Positions 8,868 to 17,295 of a stretch of DNA of 64,000 nt are shown piece by piece; positions within the stretch are counted from its first letter, which is position 1; each line of letters begins with the position of its first letter. The DNA comes from Aedoeadaptatus ivorii (GTDB lineage Bacteria; Bacillota; Clostridia; Tissierellales; Peptoniphilaceae): positions 62,001 to 126,000 of the forward strand of contig NZ_JAUSWF010000003.1 in the NCBI RefSeq assembly GCF_030815095.1. The letters run 5' to 3'. The notes under the pieces are model-generated. The model saw only the letters and a list, made by a program, of their open reading frames with translations, had not been told where the DNA came from and did no database searches. Position numbers and translations under genes: made by a program.

Positions 8868-10694
8868 ATGAAATTACGTTGGTCGGTACGCAAACTGATC
8901 GAATTTACCCTGCGAAGCGGCGATATCGACGGCGGCGTCTTATCCCACAGGCGGGCGCTCGAGGGCATTCGCCTCCACCAAAAATTGCAAGACGCTTACC
9001 CGCCCCGCTTCGAATCGGAGGTCGATATATCGACCGTGCTCTTCAAAGACGGCACCGAAATTCTCCTAGAAGGCCGCATGGACGGCATCGACCGGGAAGG
9101 GGGAGAAATCGACGAGATCAAATCCACCACGGCGACAAAAGAAGAGCTGGACGCGCACCCCAACGCGCTCCACTGGGCGCAGCTCAAGTGCTACGGCTAT
9201 CTCTACTGCAAAAACGAAGAAAAAGACGAGGTGCGGCTGCGCCTTCGCTATATCCGCGTCGAGGACGAGGCGGTGTTTACCTATACGGAAGTCTTTCAGA
9301 AGTCGGATTTGGAGCGCTTTGTCTTCGACGTCATCGACCGCTACTGGGAAATTCAGAAGCGACTGGACGCCTTTTCGGAAACAGAAATCGCCTCTATGCG
9401 CGCCCTCCGCTTCCCCTACCCCCGCTTTCGACCGGGGCAGCGGGAGACTTCGGTGGCGGTCTATCAAAGGATTCGCGAAAAGGGCGCCCTTCTGATTCAG
9501 GCACCCACCGGCATCGGAAAAACCCTCGCCACCCTCTTTCCCGCCATAAAGGCCGTGGGCGAGGACATCGCCGGGGCCGTGTTTTATGCGACGGGTCGCT
9601 CCACACAAAAAGACCTCGCCTTTCAGACGCTTCGGCTACTGGAGAAAAACGGCCTCGCCACAAAATCCGTAGAACTGGTGGCGCGGGAAAAGGCGTGTCT
9701 CAACGACACGACGGACTGCCGTCCCGAGGCCTGCCCCTATGCCAAGGGCCACTACGACCGCCTGATCGAGGGAATTATCGACATTTACGAGCGCGAAAAT
9801 ATCTTCGACGCCCACACGATTCGCACCTACAGCGAAACACACCGGCTCTGCCCCTTCGAATTCGGCTTGGATCTGAGCAACTTCGCGCGGGTACTGGTCG
9901 GCGACTACAATTACATCTTTCATCCCAAGAGTTTTTTGGAGCGACTGATGGAGGACCGAAAGCGCACCCGAAAGACGGCGCTCTTAATCGACGAGGCGCA
10001 CAATCTATGTGACAGGGGCCGGGATATGTATTCGGGAAAACTGAATGTCGAAGATTTCGACGGGATCGACTATCCCACCGCGCGCCTAAAACGGCTGGCG
10101 ACGGCGGTACAAGAGAAACTGGAGGCGGAAACGAAGGCTGAGAATCGCGCCTTTACTTCGCTTCCCAAAACGCTTACGATACAGATCGAAAATCTGATCG
10201 ACGAGCTGGCGTCGTACTTCGCCGTCGTAAAGGGCGAGCCCGACGAGACGCTGACAGAGCTCTATTTTATGCTCTTGGATTGGCAGAATCTCCTCTCCTA
10301 CTACGACGCGGATGACTTCACTTTCTTCGTGCCCCGCCGGGGCGCCCTCGCTCTGTTGTGTCTGGATGCGAAACAGGTGCTCGCCGAACGACGTAGACGG
10401 TTTCTTTCCGCGATCTATTTTTCGGCGACGCTCAAGCCCTTCGACTACCACGCCCATTGCCTCGGCGCGGGCGACGACGCCGCAAAATACGCCGCGCCGT
10501 CGCCCTTCGATCCGGCGCATCTTCTGATTTTGCACCCGCCCGAGATCTCGGTGAAGTACAAAGACCGCGTGCGCAGCCTGGATGCAGTGAGCGAGTATCT
10601 GCGGATCCTCAGCGAATCCAAGACGGGCAACTACATCCACTTCTTCCCCTCCTACGCCTACAAGGATATGGTGGCGGAAAAGAACAAAGACTAG
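8868..10694 (+). CDS. XPD/DinG-type DNA helicase with N-terminal PD-(D/E)XK domain, amino-terminal part up to an in-frame TAG
   Basis: 608 residues. An N-terminal RecB/Cas4-like nuclease region (about 40-110) has the acidic/Lys pattern LEGRMDGID and EIDEIKSTT. Helicase domain 1 follows with Walker A QAPTGIGKTLA near 208, four cysteines spaced like an XPD iron-sulfur cluster (about 270-290) and the DEAH box IDEAHNLCDRG near 372. Motifs V and VI are missing from this piece: a TAG at 10692-10694 stops the frame, and the rest continues in the same frame at 10704. The truncated product should lack helicase activity. A TGG-to-TAG change in ..NKDWEDAM.. would explain it. First gene of a helicase-trmL-birA run. 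Confidence 0.82.
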   Translation: MKLRWSVRKLIEFTLRSGDIDGGVLSHRRALEGIRLHQKLQDAYPPRFESEVDISTVLFKDGTEILLEGRMDGIDREGGEIDEIKSTTATKEELDAHPNALHWAQLKCYGYLYCKNEEKDEVRLRLRYIRVEDEAVFTYTEVFQKSDLERFVFDVIDRYWEIQKRLDAFSETEIASMRALRFPYPRFRPGQRETSVAVYQRIREKGALLIQAPTGIGKTLATLFPAIKAVGEDIAGAVFYATGRSTQKDLAFQTLRLLEKNGLATKSVELVAREKACLNDTTDCRPEACPYAKGHYDRLIEGIIDIYERENIFDAHTIRTYSETHRLCPFEFGLDLSNFARVLVGDYNYIFHPKSFLERLMEDRKRTRKTALLIDEAHNLCDRGRDMYSGKLNVEDFDGIDYPTARLKRLATAVQEKLEAETKAENRAFTSLPKTLTIQIENLIDELASYFAVVKGEPDETLTELYFMLLDWQNLLSYYDADDFTFFVPRRGALALLCLDAKQVLAERRRRFLSAIYFSATLKPFDYHAHCLGAGDDAAKYAAPSPFDPAHLLILHPPEISVKYKDRVRSLDAVSEYLRILSESKTGNYIHFFPSYAYKDMVAEKNKD

Positions 10695-10703
10695 GAAGAC
10701 GCC

Positions 10704-11156
10704 ATGCACGACCAAACCCCGGGCATGACGGAACGGGAGCGACGGGCATTTATTCAGCGCTTCTTTGCGGAGTCCCCCGTGCACGGCTATTGCGTGATGG
10801 GTGGCGTCTTTTCCGAAGGGGTGGACCTGCCCGATACGGCCCTTACCGGCGCGAGCGTCCTTACCTTGGCGCTTCCCACGATATCGCCCGAAAGAGAGCT
10901 CTTGCGGCGACGATTTTACGAAAAGGGCTATAACGGCTTCGACTACGCCTACACCTATCCCGGCCTGATCAAGGTGGTGCAGGCGGCGGGCCGCATTATA
11001 CGCACCGAAACGGACCGGGGCGTCTTATTGTTGTTGGATCGCCGTTTTTCCGACCCGGCAATCCGCGCCCTGCTCCCCGACAATTGGCACATTCGCTCTG
11101 TATCTTCCCGTGCGGAAATGCAGAGCGCAATCGATACATTTTGGAGGAATCAATGA
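10704..11156 (+). CDS. XPD/DinG-type helicase, carboxy-terminal part after the in-frame TAG
   Basis: 150 residues in the same frame as the upstream piece, carrying the remaining helicase-2 motifs: GVFSEGVDLPD (motif V-like, near 34) and QAAGRIIRTETDRG (motif VI, near 100). Alone it has no nucleotide-binding Walker motifs. An AGGAAG sequence formed around the TAG sits about five bases before the ATG at 10704, so independent re-initiation is possible, but more likely this is the rest of a broken or mis-sequenced gene of about 762 codons. It overlaps the trmL start by four bases (ATGA). Confidence 0.75.
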   Translation: MHDQTPGMTERERRAFIQRFFAESPVHGYCVMGGVFSEGVDLPDTALTGASVLTLALPTISPERELLRRRFYEKGYNGFDYAYTYPGLIKVVQAAGRIIRTETDRGVLLLLDRRFSDPAIRALLPDNWHIRSVSSRAEMQSAIDTFWRNQ

Positions 11157-11620
11157 CAGTACACATTTGCCTGGTAGAACCGGAAATCCCCCACAACACC
11201 GGCGCCGTCGCGCGCAGTTGCGGCCTCACCAAGAGCGTATTGCATCTGGTGCGTCCGCTGGGATTTTCTACCGACGACCGCCATCTCAAACGGGCGGGAC
11301 TGGATTATTGGCATCTGGTCGACATCCGCTATCACGACAGCATCGAAGAAGTGCTCGACGAATACCGCGGCCACAACTTCTACTTTGCATCCACCAAGGC
11401 AGAGCGCCCCTATACCGACGTATCCTTTCAAGACGGAGATTTTCTTGTCTTCGGCAAAGAGACCAAGGGCCTGCCCGAGCCGCTGATCGAGGCGCATTTC
11501 GAAAACGCCATCCGCATTCCCATGCTCAAGGATTTCGGCCGAAGCCTGAATCTTTCCAACTCGGTCAATATCATCCTCTTTGAGGCGCTGCGGCAATTGG
11601 ACTTTCCGGGGATGGCGTAA
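11153..11620 (+). CDS. trmL: tRNA (cytidine/uridine-34 2'-O)-methyltransferase
   Basis: SPOUT-family methyltransferase of 155 residues that 2'-O-methylates the wobble base of leucine tRNAs in characterised members. It begins MTVHICLVEPEIPHNTGAVAR, has the central FGKETKGLPEPLIEAHF near 105 and the knot region IPMLKDFGRSLNLSNSVNI near 125. The ATG at 11153 is preferred over an earlier frame opening because GGAGGA lies eight bases upstream and the N-terminus then matches the family exactly. It overlaps the helicase stop by four bases and the birA start by one base. Confidence 0.93.
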   Translation: MTVHICLVEPEIPHNTGAVARSCGLTKSVLHLVRPLGFSTDDRHLKRAGLDYWHLVDIRYHDSIEEVLDEYRGHNFYFASTKAERPYTDVSFQDGDFLVFGKETKGLPEPLIEAHFENAIRIPMLKDFGRSLNLSNSVNIILFEALRQLDFPGMA

Positions 11621-12573
11621 TGGCGAACAAAGACATCATCCTAAAGAAATTAAAAGAAAGCGAAGACTTCCTCTCGGGCGAAGAGATCGCCGAATCGCTG
11701 CATATCACCCGCGCCTCGGTATGGCAATCGGTAAAGGCGCTTAGAGACGAGGGCTACCGCATCGTCGCCGTGACAAATCGGGGCTACTTTCTCGATACGG
11801 ACTATGCGCCCCTGGACGCCGATACGATTCGATCTATGCGCGCCCCGAAGGACATGGCGGCAGAGGGGATCGTGCTCCAAACGGTGGATTCCACCAACGA
11901 CGAACTCTTTCGCAGAAACAAAAAGACGCCCCTCCCCTCCTATTCCTTTGTGGCAGCCGAGGAACAGACCGCCGGCAAAGGGCGGGTGGGAAAGTCCTTC
12001 CACTCCCCCTTCGGCACCGGTCTTTATCTGTCGGTCCTCCTCAAAGACGAAGTATATGTACGGCCGGATTTGATTACTATTACCGCCGCCGTCGCCGCGC
12101 GCCGCGCCGCCGCCCGTCAAAGCGATCTGCCCGTCGAAATTAAGTGGGTAAACGACCTCTACAGCGCACACAAAAAAATTGCGGGCATCCTCACCGAAGC
12201 GGACTTTTCCGCCCCCTCCCGTCCCGTCGTGGTGGGCATCGGAATCAACACCGCCACGTCACAGGAATCCTTCGAGCGCAAACAACTGCCTCGTGCGGGT
12301 TCCCTACGCGGTACAGCGGTCGATCGCAATCGATTGGCGGCGGATTTCCTCTCGGAGCTGCACGCCTGCTTTCTTACAGACCCCCGCGACATCCTCAAGG
12401 AATACCGCACCCACAATCTGGTCTTGGGCCGCACGGTCCGCTTTTCCGAAGGCGATATCGTATCCACCGGCGTGGCGGAGTCGATCGACGACAATGGCCA
12501 TCTGATCGTCCGTGCGGGCACGCGTCGCGTAACCCTCCGCGCCGGCGAAGTATCCGTCGAAGGCGACTGGTGA
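11620..12573 (+). CDS. birA: Bifunctional biotin operon repressor / biotin-[acetyl-CoA-carboxylase] ligase
   Basis: 317 residues in the three-domain BirA layout. A winged helix-turn-helix covers about 1-65 (SGEEIAESLHITRASVWQSV). The biotin/ATP ligase domain has AGKGRVGKSFHSPFGTGLYLS near 124 and the Lys-containing IKWVNDLYSAHKKIAGILTE near 175. An SH3-like C-terminal domain spans about 270-317. It attaches biotin to carboxylase carrier proteins and, given its HTH, probably represses biotin uptake genes. Last gene of the helicase-trmL-birA run; its ATG overlaps the trmL stop. Confidence 0.95.
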   Translation: MANKDIILKKLKESEDFLSGEEIAESLHITRASVWQSVKALRDEGYRIVAVTNRGYFLDTDYAPLDADTIRSMRAPKDMAAEGIVLQTVDSTNDELFRRNKKTPLPSYSFVAAEEQTAGKGRVGKSFHSPFGTGLYLSVLLKDEVYVRPDLITITAAVAARRAAARQSDLPVEIKWVNDLYSAHKKIAGILTEADFSAPSRPVVVGIGINTATSQESFERKQLPRAGSLRGTAVDRNRLAADFLSELHACFLTDPRDILKEYRTHNLVLGRTVRFSEGDIVSTGVAESIDDNGHLIVRAGTRRVTLRAGEVSVEGDW

Positions 12574-12615
12574 TCGCGTAGATCCACACAGATTTAACAA
12601 AATCGAAATAGTGTC

Positions 12616-12644
12616 TTGACAAATTTCCTCCGAGGCCATATAAT
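12616..12644 (+). promoter_or_regulatory. Perfect-consensus sigma-A promoter for tRNA-Ser and SRP RNA
   Basis: TTGACA, 17-bp spacer, TATAAT, with all twelve box bases matching consensus. The first transcribed base should be near 12651, about 17 nt before tRNA-Ser. Confidence 0.9.
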
Positions 12645-12667
12645 TATTTACTGTAATCACTGCTCAC

Positions 12668-12756
12668 GGAGAGATGGTTGAGTTGGTTTAAGGCGCTCGC
12701 CTGGAAAGCGGGTATACGTTAATAGCGTATCGGGGGTTCGAATCCCCCTCTCTCCG
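12668..12756 (+). tRNA. tRNA-Ser (GGA anticodon)
   Basis: The acceptor stem GGAGAGA pairs with TCTCTCC. The anticodon loop CTGGAAA gives GGA, decoding UCC/UCU. A long variable arm (ggtatacgttaatagcgtatc) is typical of class II serine tRNAs, and the T-arm has GGTTCGAATC. CCA is encoded at 12757-12759. The gene is followed almost directly by SRP RNA. Confidence 0.96.
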
Positions 12757-12767
12757 CCAGTAAAAGT

Positions 12768-13037
12768 TTGCCATGCTAGATGGGGAATCAGCGGTGCCCT
12801 GTAACTTGCAATCCGCTACAGCAAGATTGAATTCCCGATCGAGGGTATCTTTCTTGTGGTCTGCCCGAAACAAGTGATGTTGAGGAGCGGGTCCTACGCA
12901 ATAGGCGCTTGCGAACCGTGTCAGGTCTTGACGGAAGCAGCACTAAGTAAGTCAGTCTATGTGACGTAGATTCGCCTGTTCTGAGTTAACTATTTCGGTA
13001 ACGCACGGGAAATTTATTCGAAGTCGGGTGCATGGCT
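12768..13037 (+). ncRNA. ffs: Signal recognition particle RNA, large Gram-positive type (scRNA)
   Basis: About 270 nt, the Bacillus-type length, rather than the 4.5S form. The 5' Alu-like domain has GGTGCCCTGTA and GCAATCCGCTA. The S domain has GTCAGGTC followed by GGAAGCAGC, the Ffh-binding helix 8. Its apical tetraloop is UGAC (12929-12932), the less common URRC class instead of GGAA. The ends (GCCATGC and GCATGGC) pair to close the molecule. A T-run terminator follows. Boundaries are estimated to within a few bases. Confidence 0.93.
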
Positions 13038-13041
13038 ACAT

Positions 13042-13078
13042 ATAAAAAAAAGTACGGCATATGCCGTACTTTTTTTAT
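13042..13078. terminator. Bidirectional terminator after SRP RNA
   Basis: AGTACGGCAT-ATGCCGTACT palindrome flanked by A8 and T7; also ends the minus-strand gene stopping at 13081. Confidence 0.88.
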
Positions 13079-13080
13079 GC

Positions 13081-13728
13081 TCACTTTCCCCCTTCGCCCC
13101 GAAGCCACGGGTGCGAATAGTAGGTGCGAAATCGAATTTCTTCGCCAAAAATCTCTGTCATGCGCCGCTCCAAGGGAAAATTGCGCTCGGTCCAAAAAGC
13201 GCGCAGCGCCCCGCCCGTTGAAGTCCTCGGCAAGGTGCGCATAAATGCATCCAGCGGATCGTCGATCGCGATGCCCCGCGCCCCGAAAATGCGCCGAAAA
13301 TCGTCCGCGCGGTAACTGAGACCCGGGCGCCCCAAGACCAGCCGGTCCGCTTCTCCGCCCAGGCGATCCGCATAGTCGCGGATGATATCGAGGACATAGC
13401 TCCGCTGAAAGAGGCCATCGGCGATGGTATGGATCAAAATGCCGATATCCACATCTTCTGCCGCCGTACCCAGAGCGGGCGTCGCTGTTTTCTCACCTCG
13501 GATATAACGGTAAAAGTCGCGCTCCCAGTCGTTTTCTTCGGGCAAGAAAGACACAAATCGCTCGATCCCCATCGAGAGAAAGCGCGCCACATTCTCTTCG
13601 CGGTAGGAAGACGAATCCGCCGCCGGATCGTAGAGCAATGTGAGGTTTATATCCGGGCGCAGATGGCGAATTCTCGCCGCCATATAGGCCCCCGTTATAT
13701 CTGCGATCAGTATGCCCAGTCTATACAT
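13081..13728 (-). CDS. Glutamate-racemase-like protein without recognisable catalytic cysteines (function unknown)
   Basis: 215 residues, not matched by eye to a named family. Reading it against the genuine MurI at 38355-39146 suggests shared architecture: an N-terminal strand-turn LGILIADITGAY where MurI has IVVFDSGLGGIT, a following TLLYDPAADSSSYREENVARFL against YYGDTKNVPYGPKRVEDIRSFL, and later DRLVLGRPGLSYRADDFRRIFG against GAMVLGCTHFIWYREIFREIL. The MurI catalytic segments ACNTAT and GCTH are absent or altered, so racemase activity is unlikely. It overlaps ispE by eight bases and is the last gene of the ispE transcript. The relationship is an inference from hand alignment. Confidence 0.6.
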   Translation of the reverse strand: MYRLGILIADITGAYMAARIRHLRPDINLTLLYDPAADSSSYREENVARFLSMGIERFVSFLPEENDWERDFYRYIRGEKTATPALGTAAEDVDIGILIHTIADGLFQRSYVLDIIRDYADRLGGEADRLVLGRPGLSYRADDFRRIFGARGIAIDDPLDAFMRTLPRTSTGGALRAFWTERNFPLERRMTEIFGEEIRFRTYYSHPWLRGEGGK

Positions 13729-14548
13729 CCCTCTCCCCCCGAACTCTCGTGCGAATCACTGCGGCGTATCTTGCTTTCAGTATAGCATAGGATCGGTCTC
13801 GTGCCCTCTCGTCGGCAAAAATTCCGTATACGGTGGGCCCCGATCCCGTCATATCGGCAAAGGCGGCGCCGGTCGCGTAGAGATCGGCGATCATCGACTC
13901 GACTTCGGGGCAGAAGGCGGCCACCCCGGGCTTTAAGTGGTTTACCGCATATCGCCCGAGTCCTTCTATGTCTCCGTTGACGAGGCAGGCGATGCTCTCT
14001 TCCACAGAACCCGCCCGCCGATCCGCAGAAAGGCGCTGATACGCCACGGGCGTCGATACCGGATACCCGGGGTTCAACAGGAGCAGCGGATACGAAGGAA
14101 CCGGAACCAAGAAAGTGAGTTCGTCGCCGATCCCCGTTGCCAAGGCGGGGCGCGATGCGATGCAATAGGGAAAATCCGCCCCCAGGGGCCGCGCAATCTC
14201 TCGTAGCGTATCGTCTTCGACCGCCGGCAGATAGAGGTCGCGCATGCCGCGCATAACCGCCGCGCCGTCCGCCGTGCCGCCGGCGAGACCCGCCCCTGCG
14301 GGAATCCGCTTCGCGATCTCTATGGAAATGGGCATCGGGCCGTAGCGATCTTCCATCGCCCGATACGCCTTATACATCAAATCATTTTCGCCGTAATGGG
14401 GGCCCTTTACATGGTATTGCTTCGCCTTTTCGATTTGAATCGCATCGTGTAGTTCCAGGGGCAAAAAAATGGTTTCTATTTCGTGATAGCCGTCCTCGCG
14501 CCGATGGCGCACCCAAAGGCCGACGTTGATCTTTGCATATGCTCTCAC
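13721..14548 (-). CDS. ispE: 4-diphosphocytidyl-2-C-methyl-D-erythritol kinase
   Basis: GHMP-family kinase of the MEP isoprenoid pathway, 275 residues. It has the opening AYAKINVGLWV, the ATP-binding PAGAGLAGGTADGAAVMRG near 88-106, and the C-terminal DMTGSGPTVYGIFAD near 235. GTG start at 14548 with GGAGGAAAT upstream. In Bacillus ispE also follows veg; here it lies 43 nt beyond veg with a terminator between. It overlaps the racemase-like gene downstream. Confidence 0.95.
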   Translation of the reverse strand: MRAYAKINVGLWVRHRREDGYHEIETIFLPLELHDAIQIEKAKQYHVKGPHYGENDLMYKAYRAMEDRYGPMPISIEIAKRIPAGAGLAGGTADGAAVMRGMRDLYLPAVEDDTLREIARPLGADFPYCIASRPALATGIGDELTFLVPVPSYPLLLLNPGYPVSTPVAYQRLSADRRAGSVEESIACLVNGDIEGLGRYAVNHLKPGVAAFCPEVESMIADLYATGAAFADMTGSGPTVYGIFADERARDRSYAILKARYAAVIRTRVRGERDV

Positions 14549-14560
14549 ATTTCCTCCAAG

Positions 14561-14590
14561 AAAAAAAGCTCCGAGCGATCGGAGCTTTTG
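14561..14590 (-). terminator. Intrinsic terminator after veg
   Basis: AAGCTCCGA-TCG-CTCGGAGCTT on the minus strand followed by a T run, between veg and ispE. Partial read-through could feed ispE. Confidence 0.8.
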
Positions 14591-14591
14591 C

Positions 14592-14858
14592 TTACGATAT
14601 TTTTAAGTCGGCTACGTCGACGTCGTCTTCTAAGATCGTGATCTGTACCGTGGAGGTGAGGACGTCGGAGTAGGTAAAGGAAATGTTCCGATCCGATGTC
14701 TCATCCGCCTTGATCGATACGACAAAGAGGGAGGGATAAACCGCTTCCAAAATGCCCTTTCGAGTCACAATCCGCTTTCTTCCCCGATTTGCCTTGACGA
14801 TGACGCGTTTGCCGATGTGCTCTGACAGTTCGTTCTTAATCATATCCATTTGAGTCAT
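14592..14858 (-). CDS. veg: Veg family protein
   Basis: 88 residues, matching Bacillus subtilis Veg in length and in the core IGKRVIVKANRGRKRIVTRKG followed by a short beta-rich fold ending in ITILED. Veg is a small, strongly expressed protein reported to promote biofilm formation by antagonising SinR in B. subtilis; its role elsewhere is not established. The ATG at 14858 (MTQMDMIKNEL) is chosen over a GTG seven codons earlier because AGAAGGGG stands at the right distance before it. The veg-ispE order is conserved with Bacillus. Confidence 0.92.
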   Translation of the reverse strand: MTQMDMIKNELSEHIGKRVIVKANRGRKRIVTRKGILEAVYPSLFVVSIKADETSDRNISFTYSDVLTSTVQITILEDDVDVADLKIS

Positions 14859-14981
14859 TTGGACACCCCTTCTATCCACAATGCGACTATTCTTTCATAG
14901 TATACAATAGATTCGAGGATAAGTCAAGAAAGCAACGAAATATAATATCGCATTTGTGGCAACAGGTCAAGCCATTTGCAC

Positions 14982-15007
14982 AAAAAAGGAGCCGGTCTCC
15001 CGGCTCC
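14982..15007 (-). terminator. Intrinsic terminator after the SLH nucleotidase gene
   Basis: GGAGCCGG-gaga-CCGGCTCC followed by T6 on the minus strand, 11 nt past the stop. Confidence 0.85.
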
Positions 15008-15017
15008 CGATGGGGTC

Positions 15018-17210
15018 TTATGCCGCTTTTTTTGCGGATTTTTCTACCGGCTTCTCAACCGCTTGGGGTTTGTCCGCCTTGTTCACTGTATCATTTGCCG
15101 CATTGGCCTCTTTAATTTGTGCTAATTTTTGAATCACCTTGGCGAGTTCCGCTCTGGTCGCGGAGTCCTTGGGATAGAAGCGGTTTTGTTCTCTACCGTT
15201 CATAACCCCCATGTTTTGCAAGGGAATCAGGTATTCCTTCGCCCACTTTGCAATCTGCGCGTCGTCGGCAAAGGGCGCCGGCATCTGTTGGGTGACGGGG
15301 AATTTCTTCATATCGACATAGCGGCCCAAAATGGCTGCCATCTCTTCTCGGCTTACATTTTGCTCGGGCTTAAAGCTCTTGTCTTCGTAGCCTTTGACGA
15401 GTTTATTTTCTACCGCCCAGACTACCGCGTTCTCGTACCATTTGCCCTTTTCCACGTCGGGGAAGGGGTTTTTCGCGTCTTGCTTCTTGTCTTGTCCTTC
15501 CAGACGGGCGAGGGTGGTGACGAGCATGGCGCGGGAAATCTTGGTATCCGGTTCAAAGGTGGCGCGGGTCATGCCGGTAAAGTAGCCGTCGTTATACACC
15601 GACATAATGATGTCTTCCGCCCAGTGGCCCTTGATGTCGACAAAGACTTCCTCGGGCGTTTTCTCGCCGGGCTTTTCGCCGGATTTTTCGCCGACGGTCA
15701 TGCGACCTTCGGTCTTGGGGCTAACGACTTTCGCTTCTGCGATATAATCTGCAAGCACTTCCGAGAGCAGATTGTATTCGCCCAGCTTCTTCTTGCCGGC
15801 AAACATCTTGTAGCCGTCTCCGCCCACGGCCATAAAGTCGTTGGTCGCGAGGGTATAGGTCTTATCGGGATCTAATGCTTCGCTCTTGACCTTCACTTCG
15901 ATGATGCGGTTTCCGGCGGCTTGTTTGGGATCGTATTTTACGGTCATGCCCGCCACGTGGGGGAACTTCCCGGCGGCTTCGGGGGCGGCATCCAGGCCGT
16001 ATTCCAATGCGGCGAGAATGTCCTTGCCCTTCACTTCGAGTTTCACGGGATAGTTGGTAAAGGGGAAAGAGGTCAGCACTTCGCCGCGGGTAATTTCGCC
16101 GATGTCGATGCTCGCGCGAATGCCGCCGCCGTTGGTAATCGCCACATCGGCGCCGGTTACCTTCAGCATGGCGTCGGTGAGGAGGTTCCCCAGATTGGTT
16201 TCTCCGGTGCGCACGTGTTCTCTCTCGCCGTCTAATACCACGTCGGTCTTTCCAATGACGGTCTCGAGATAGGGTTTGTTGGCTTCTTCGATGCCCGCGA
16301 TCATGGCGAGAATCTTTTCGTCTTCTTTTACGTTTTTAAAGAATTCCTGATCGTGGAGCGTGGCCGATTTGGTGATGACCTTTCCGTCTCTCAGGGTGAT
16401 GTTCACTTCGCCCAATTGTTTTAAGTGGCCGCCCGTCTGTGCGATCAGGGTGCCGTTTACCATGCGGCCGTCGGGCATTTCGGTATGGGAGTGGCCGTCG
16501 ATGATCACGTCGATTCCGTCTACCGCCTTGGCGATGTCGGTGGATTTGATCTCGGTCGAATCGTCTACGCCCAAGTGGACGTCGGCGACGATGACATCCG
16601 CGCCCTTTTCCTTCAAGGACTTCACCTGCGCCTTGGCGACTTCGACGGGATTTAAGAAGAGAATCCCTTCGGTGTTGGCGGGATTGGATTTGGTCTTGGA
16701 TTCTTCCGTAGAGAGACCGAACATCCCGATTTTCACACCGTCCACTTCGATCATGGTCTGATCCTTCAGGTCCCTTTGGCCGGTGGAACGGATGACATTG
16801 GCGGCGAGCACCGGAAATTCTGCGGCGCCCGCGAGTTCAATCAGCCGGTCGTAGCCGTAGTTGTAGTCGTGATTGCCGGGGACCATTGCCTTATAGCCCA
16901 TGGCGTTCATCAAGGCGACAATGCTCTCGCCGCGGCTGATCGATGCGAGCGTCGTACCGTGGAGGACGTCCCCCGCGTCGATCAATACGGAATTGGGAAT
17001 GCTGTCCGCATAGGTCTTTACCTTGGCATAGCCGATATTGCCGCCCTTTTCGTCGGCGGTCGCATGGCCGTGGATATCATTGGTATGGAGCAAGGTTACC
17101 GTCTTGGTATGTTGCGCCGTCGCTTCCTGCGCTAGAACCTGCGCGGGTCCGGCGATGGCTCCAAAGACCATGGTCAGCGCCAAAAGCATAGAAATATAGG
17201 TTTTCTTCAT
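15018..17210 (-). CDS. Secreted 5'-nucleotidase/UshA-family metallophosphatase with S-layer homology domains
   Basis: 730 residues. A signal peptide (about 1-28) ends near VLAQEA. The calcineurin-like domain has LLHTNDIHGHAT near 40, GDVLHGT, GNHDYNYG near 116 and DGHSHTEMPDG near 239. The 5'-nucleotidase C-terminal substrate domain has ITNGGGIRASIDIG near 359. After a Glu/Lys-rich linker come three SLH repeats (about 530-705), which tether the protein to cell-wall polymers. It probably dephosphorylates extracellular nucleotides for nucleoside salvage. The ATG at 17210 has a GGAGGG site. A single-gene unit. Confidence 0.92.
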   Translation of the reverse strand: MKKTYISMLLALTMVFGAIAGPAQVLAQEATAQHTKTVTLLHTNDIHGHATADEKGGNIGYAKVKTYADSIPNSVLIDAGDVLHGTTLASISRGESIVALMNAMGYKAMVPGNHDYNYGYDRLIELAGAAEFPVLAANVIRSTGQRDLKDQTMIEVDGVKIGMFGLSTEESKTKSNPANTEGILFLNPVEVAKAQVKSLKEKGADVIVADVHLGVDDSTEIKSTDIAKAVDGIDVIIDGHSHTEMPDGRMVNGTLIAQTGGHLKQLGEVNITLRDGKVITKSATLHDQEFFKNVKEDEKILAMIAGIEEANKPYLETVIGKTDVVLDGEREHVRTGETNLGNLLTDAMLKVTGADVAITNGGGIRASIDIGEITRGEVLTSFPFTNYPVKLEVKGKDILAALEYGLDAAPEAAGKFPHVAGMTVKYDPKQAAGNRIIEVKVKSEALDPDKTYTLATNDFMAVGGDGYKMFAGKKKLGEYNLLSEVLADYIAEAKVVSPKTEGRMTVGEKSGEKPGEKTPEEVFVDIKGHWAEDIIMSVYNDGYFTGMTRATFEPDTKISRAMLVTTLARLEGQDKKQDAKNPFPDVEKGKWYENAVVWAVENKLVKGYEDKSFKPEQNVSREEMAAILGRYVDMKKFPVTQQMPAPFADDAQIAKWAKEYLIPLQNMGVMNGREQNRFYPKDSATRAELAKVIQKLAQIKEANAANDTVNKADKPQAVEKPVEKSAKKAA

Positions 17211-17295
17211 AATGCCCTCCTTCGTGGAACTTAAAATGAAACAGTATTATTTTATTTACCCCGAAATCGAAATTTTATAGCGTCCATTTTATGGA

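Noticed and set aside
8879..10012. 377-codon plus frame inside the helicase gene
   Set aside because: Arg/Pro/Gly-rich alternate-frame translation of a GC-rich gene.
11084..11152. Extended trmL start
   Set aside because: Upstream frame lacks a signal and the family start is at 11153.
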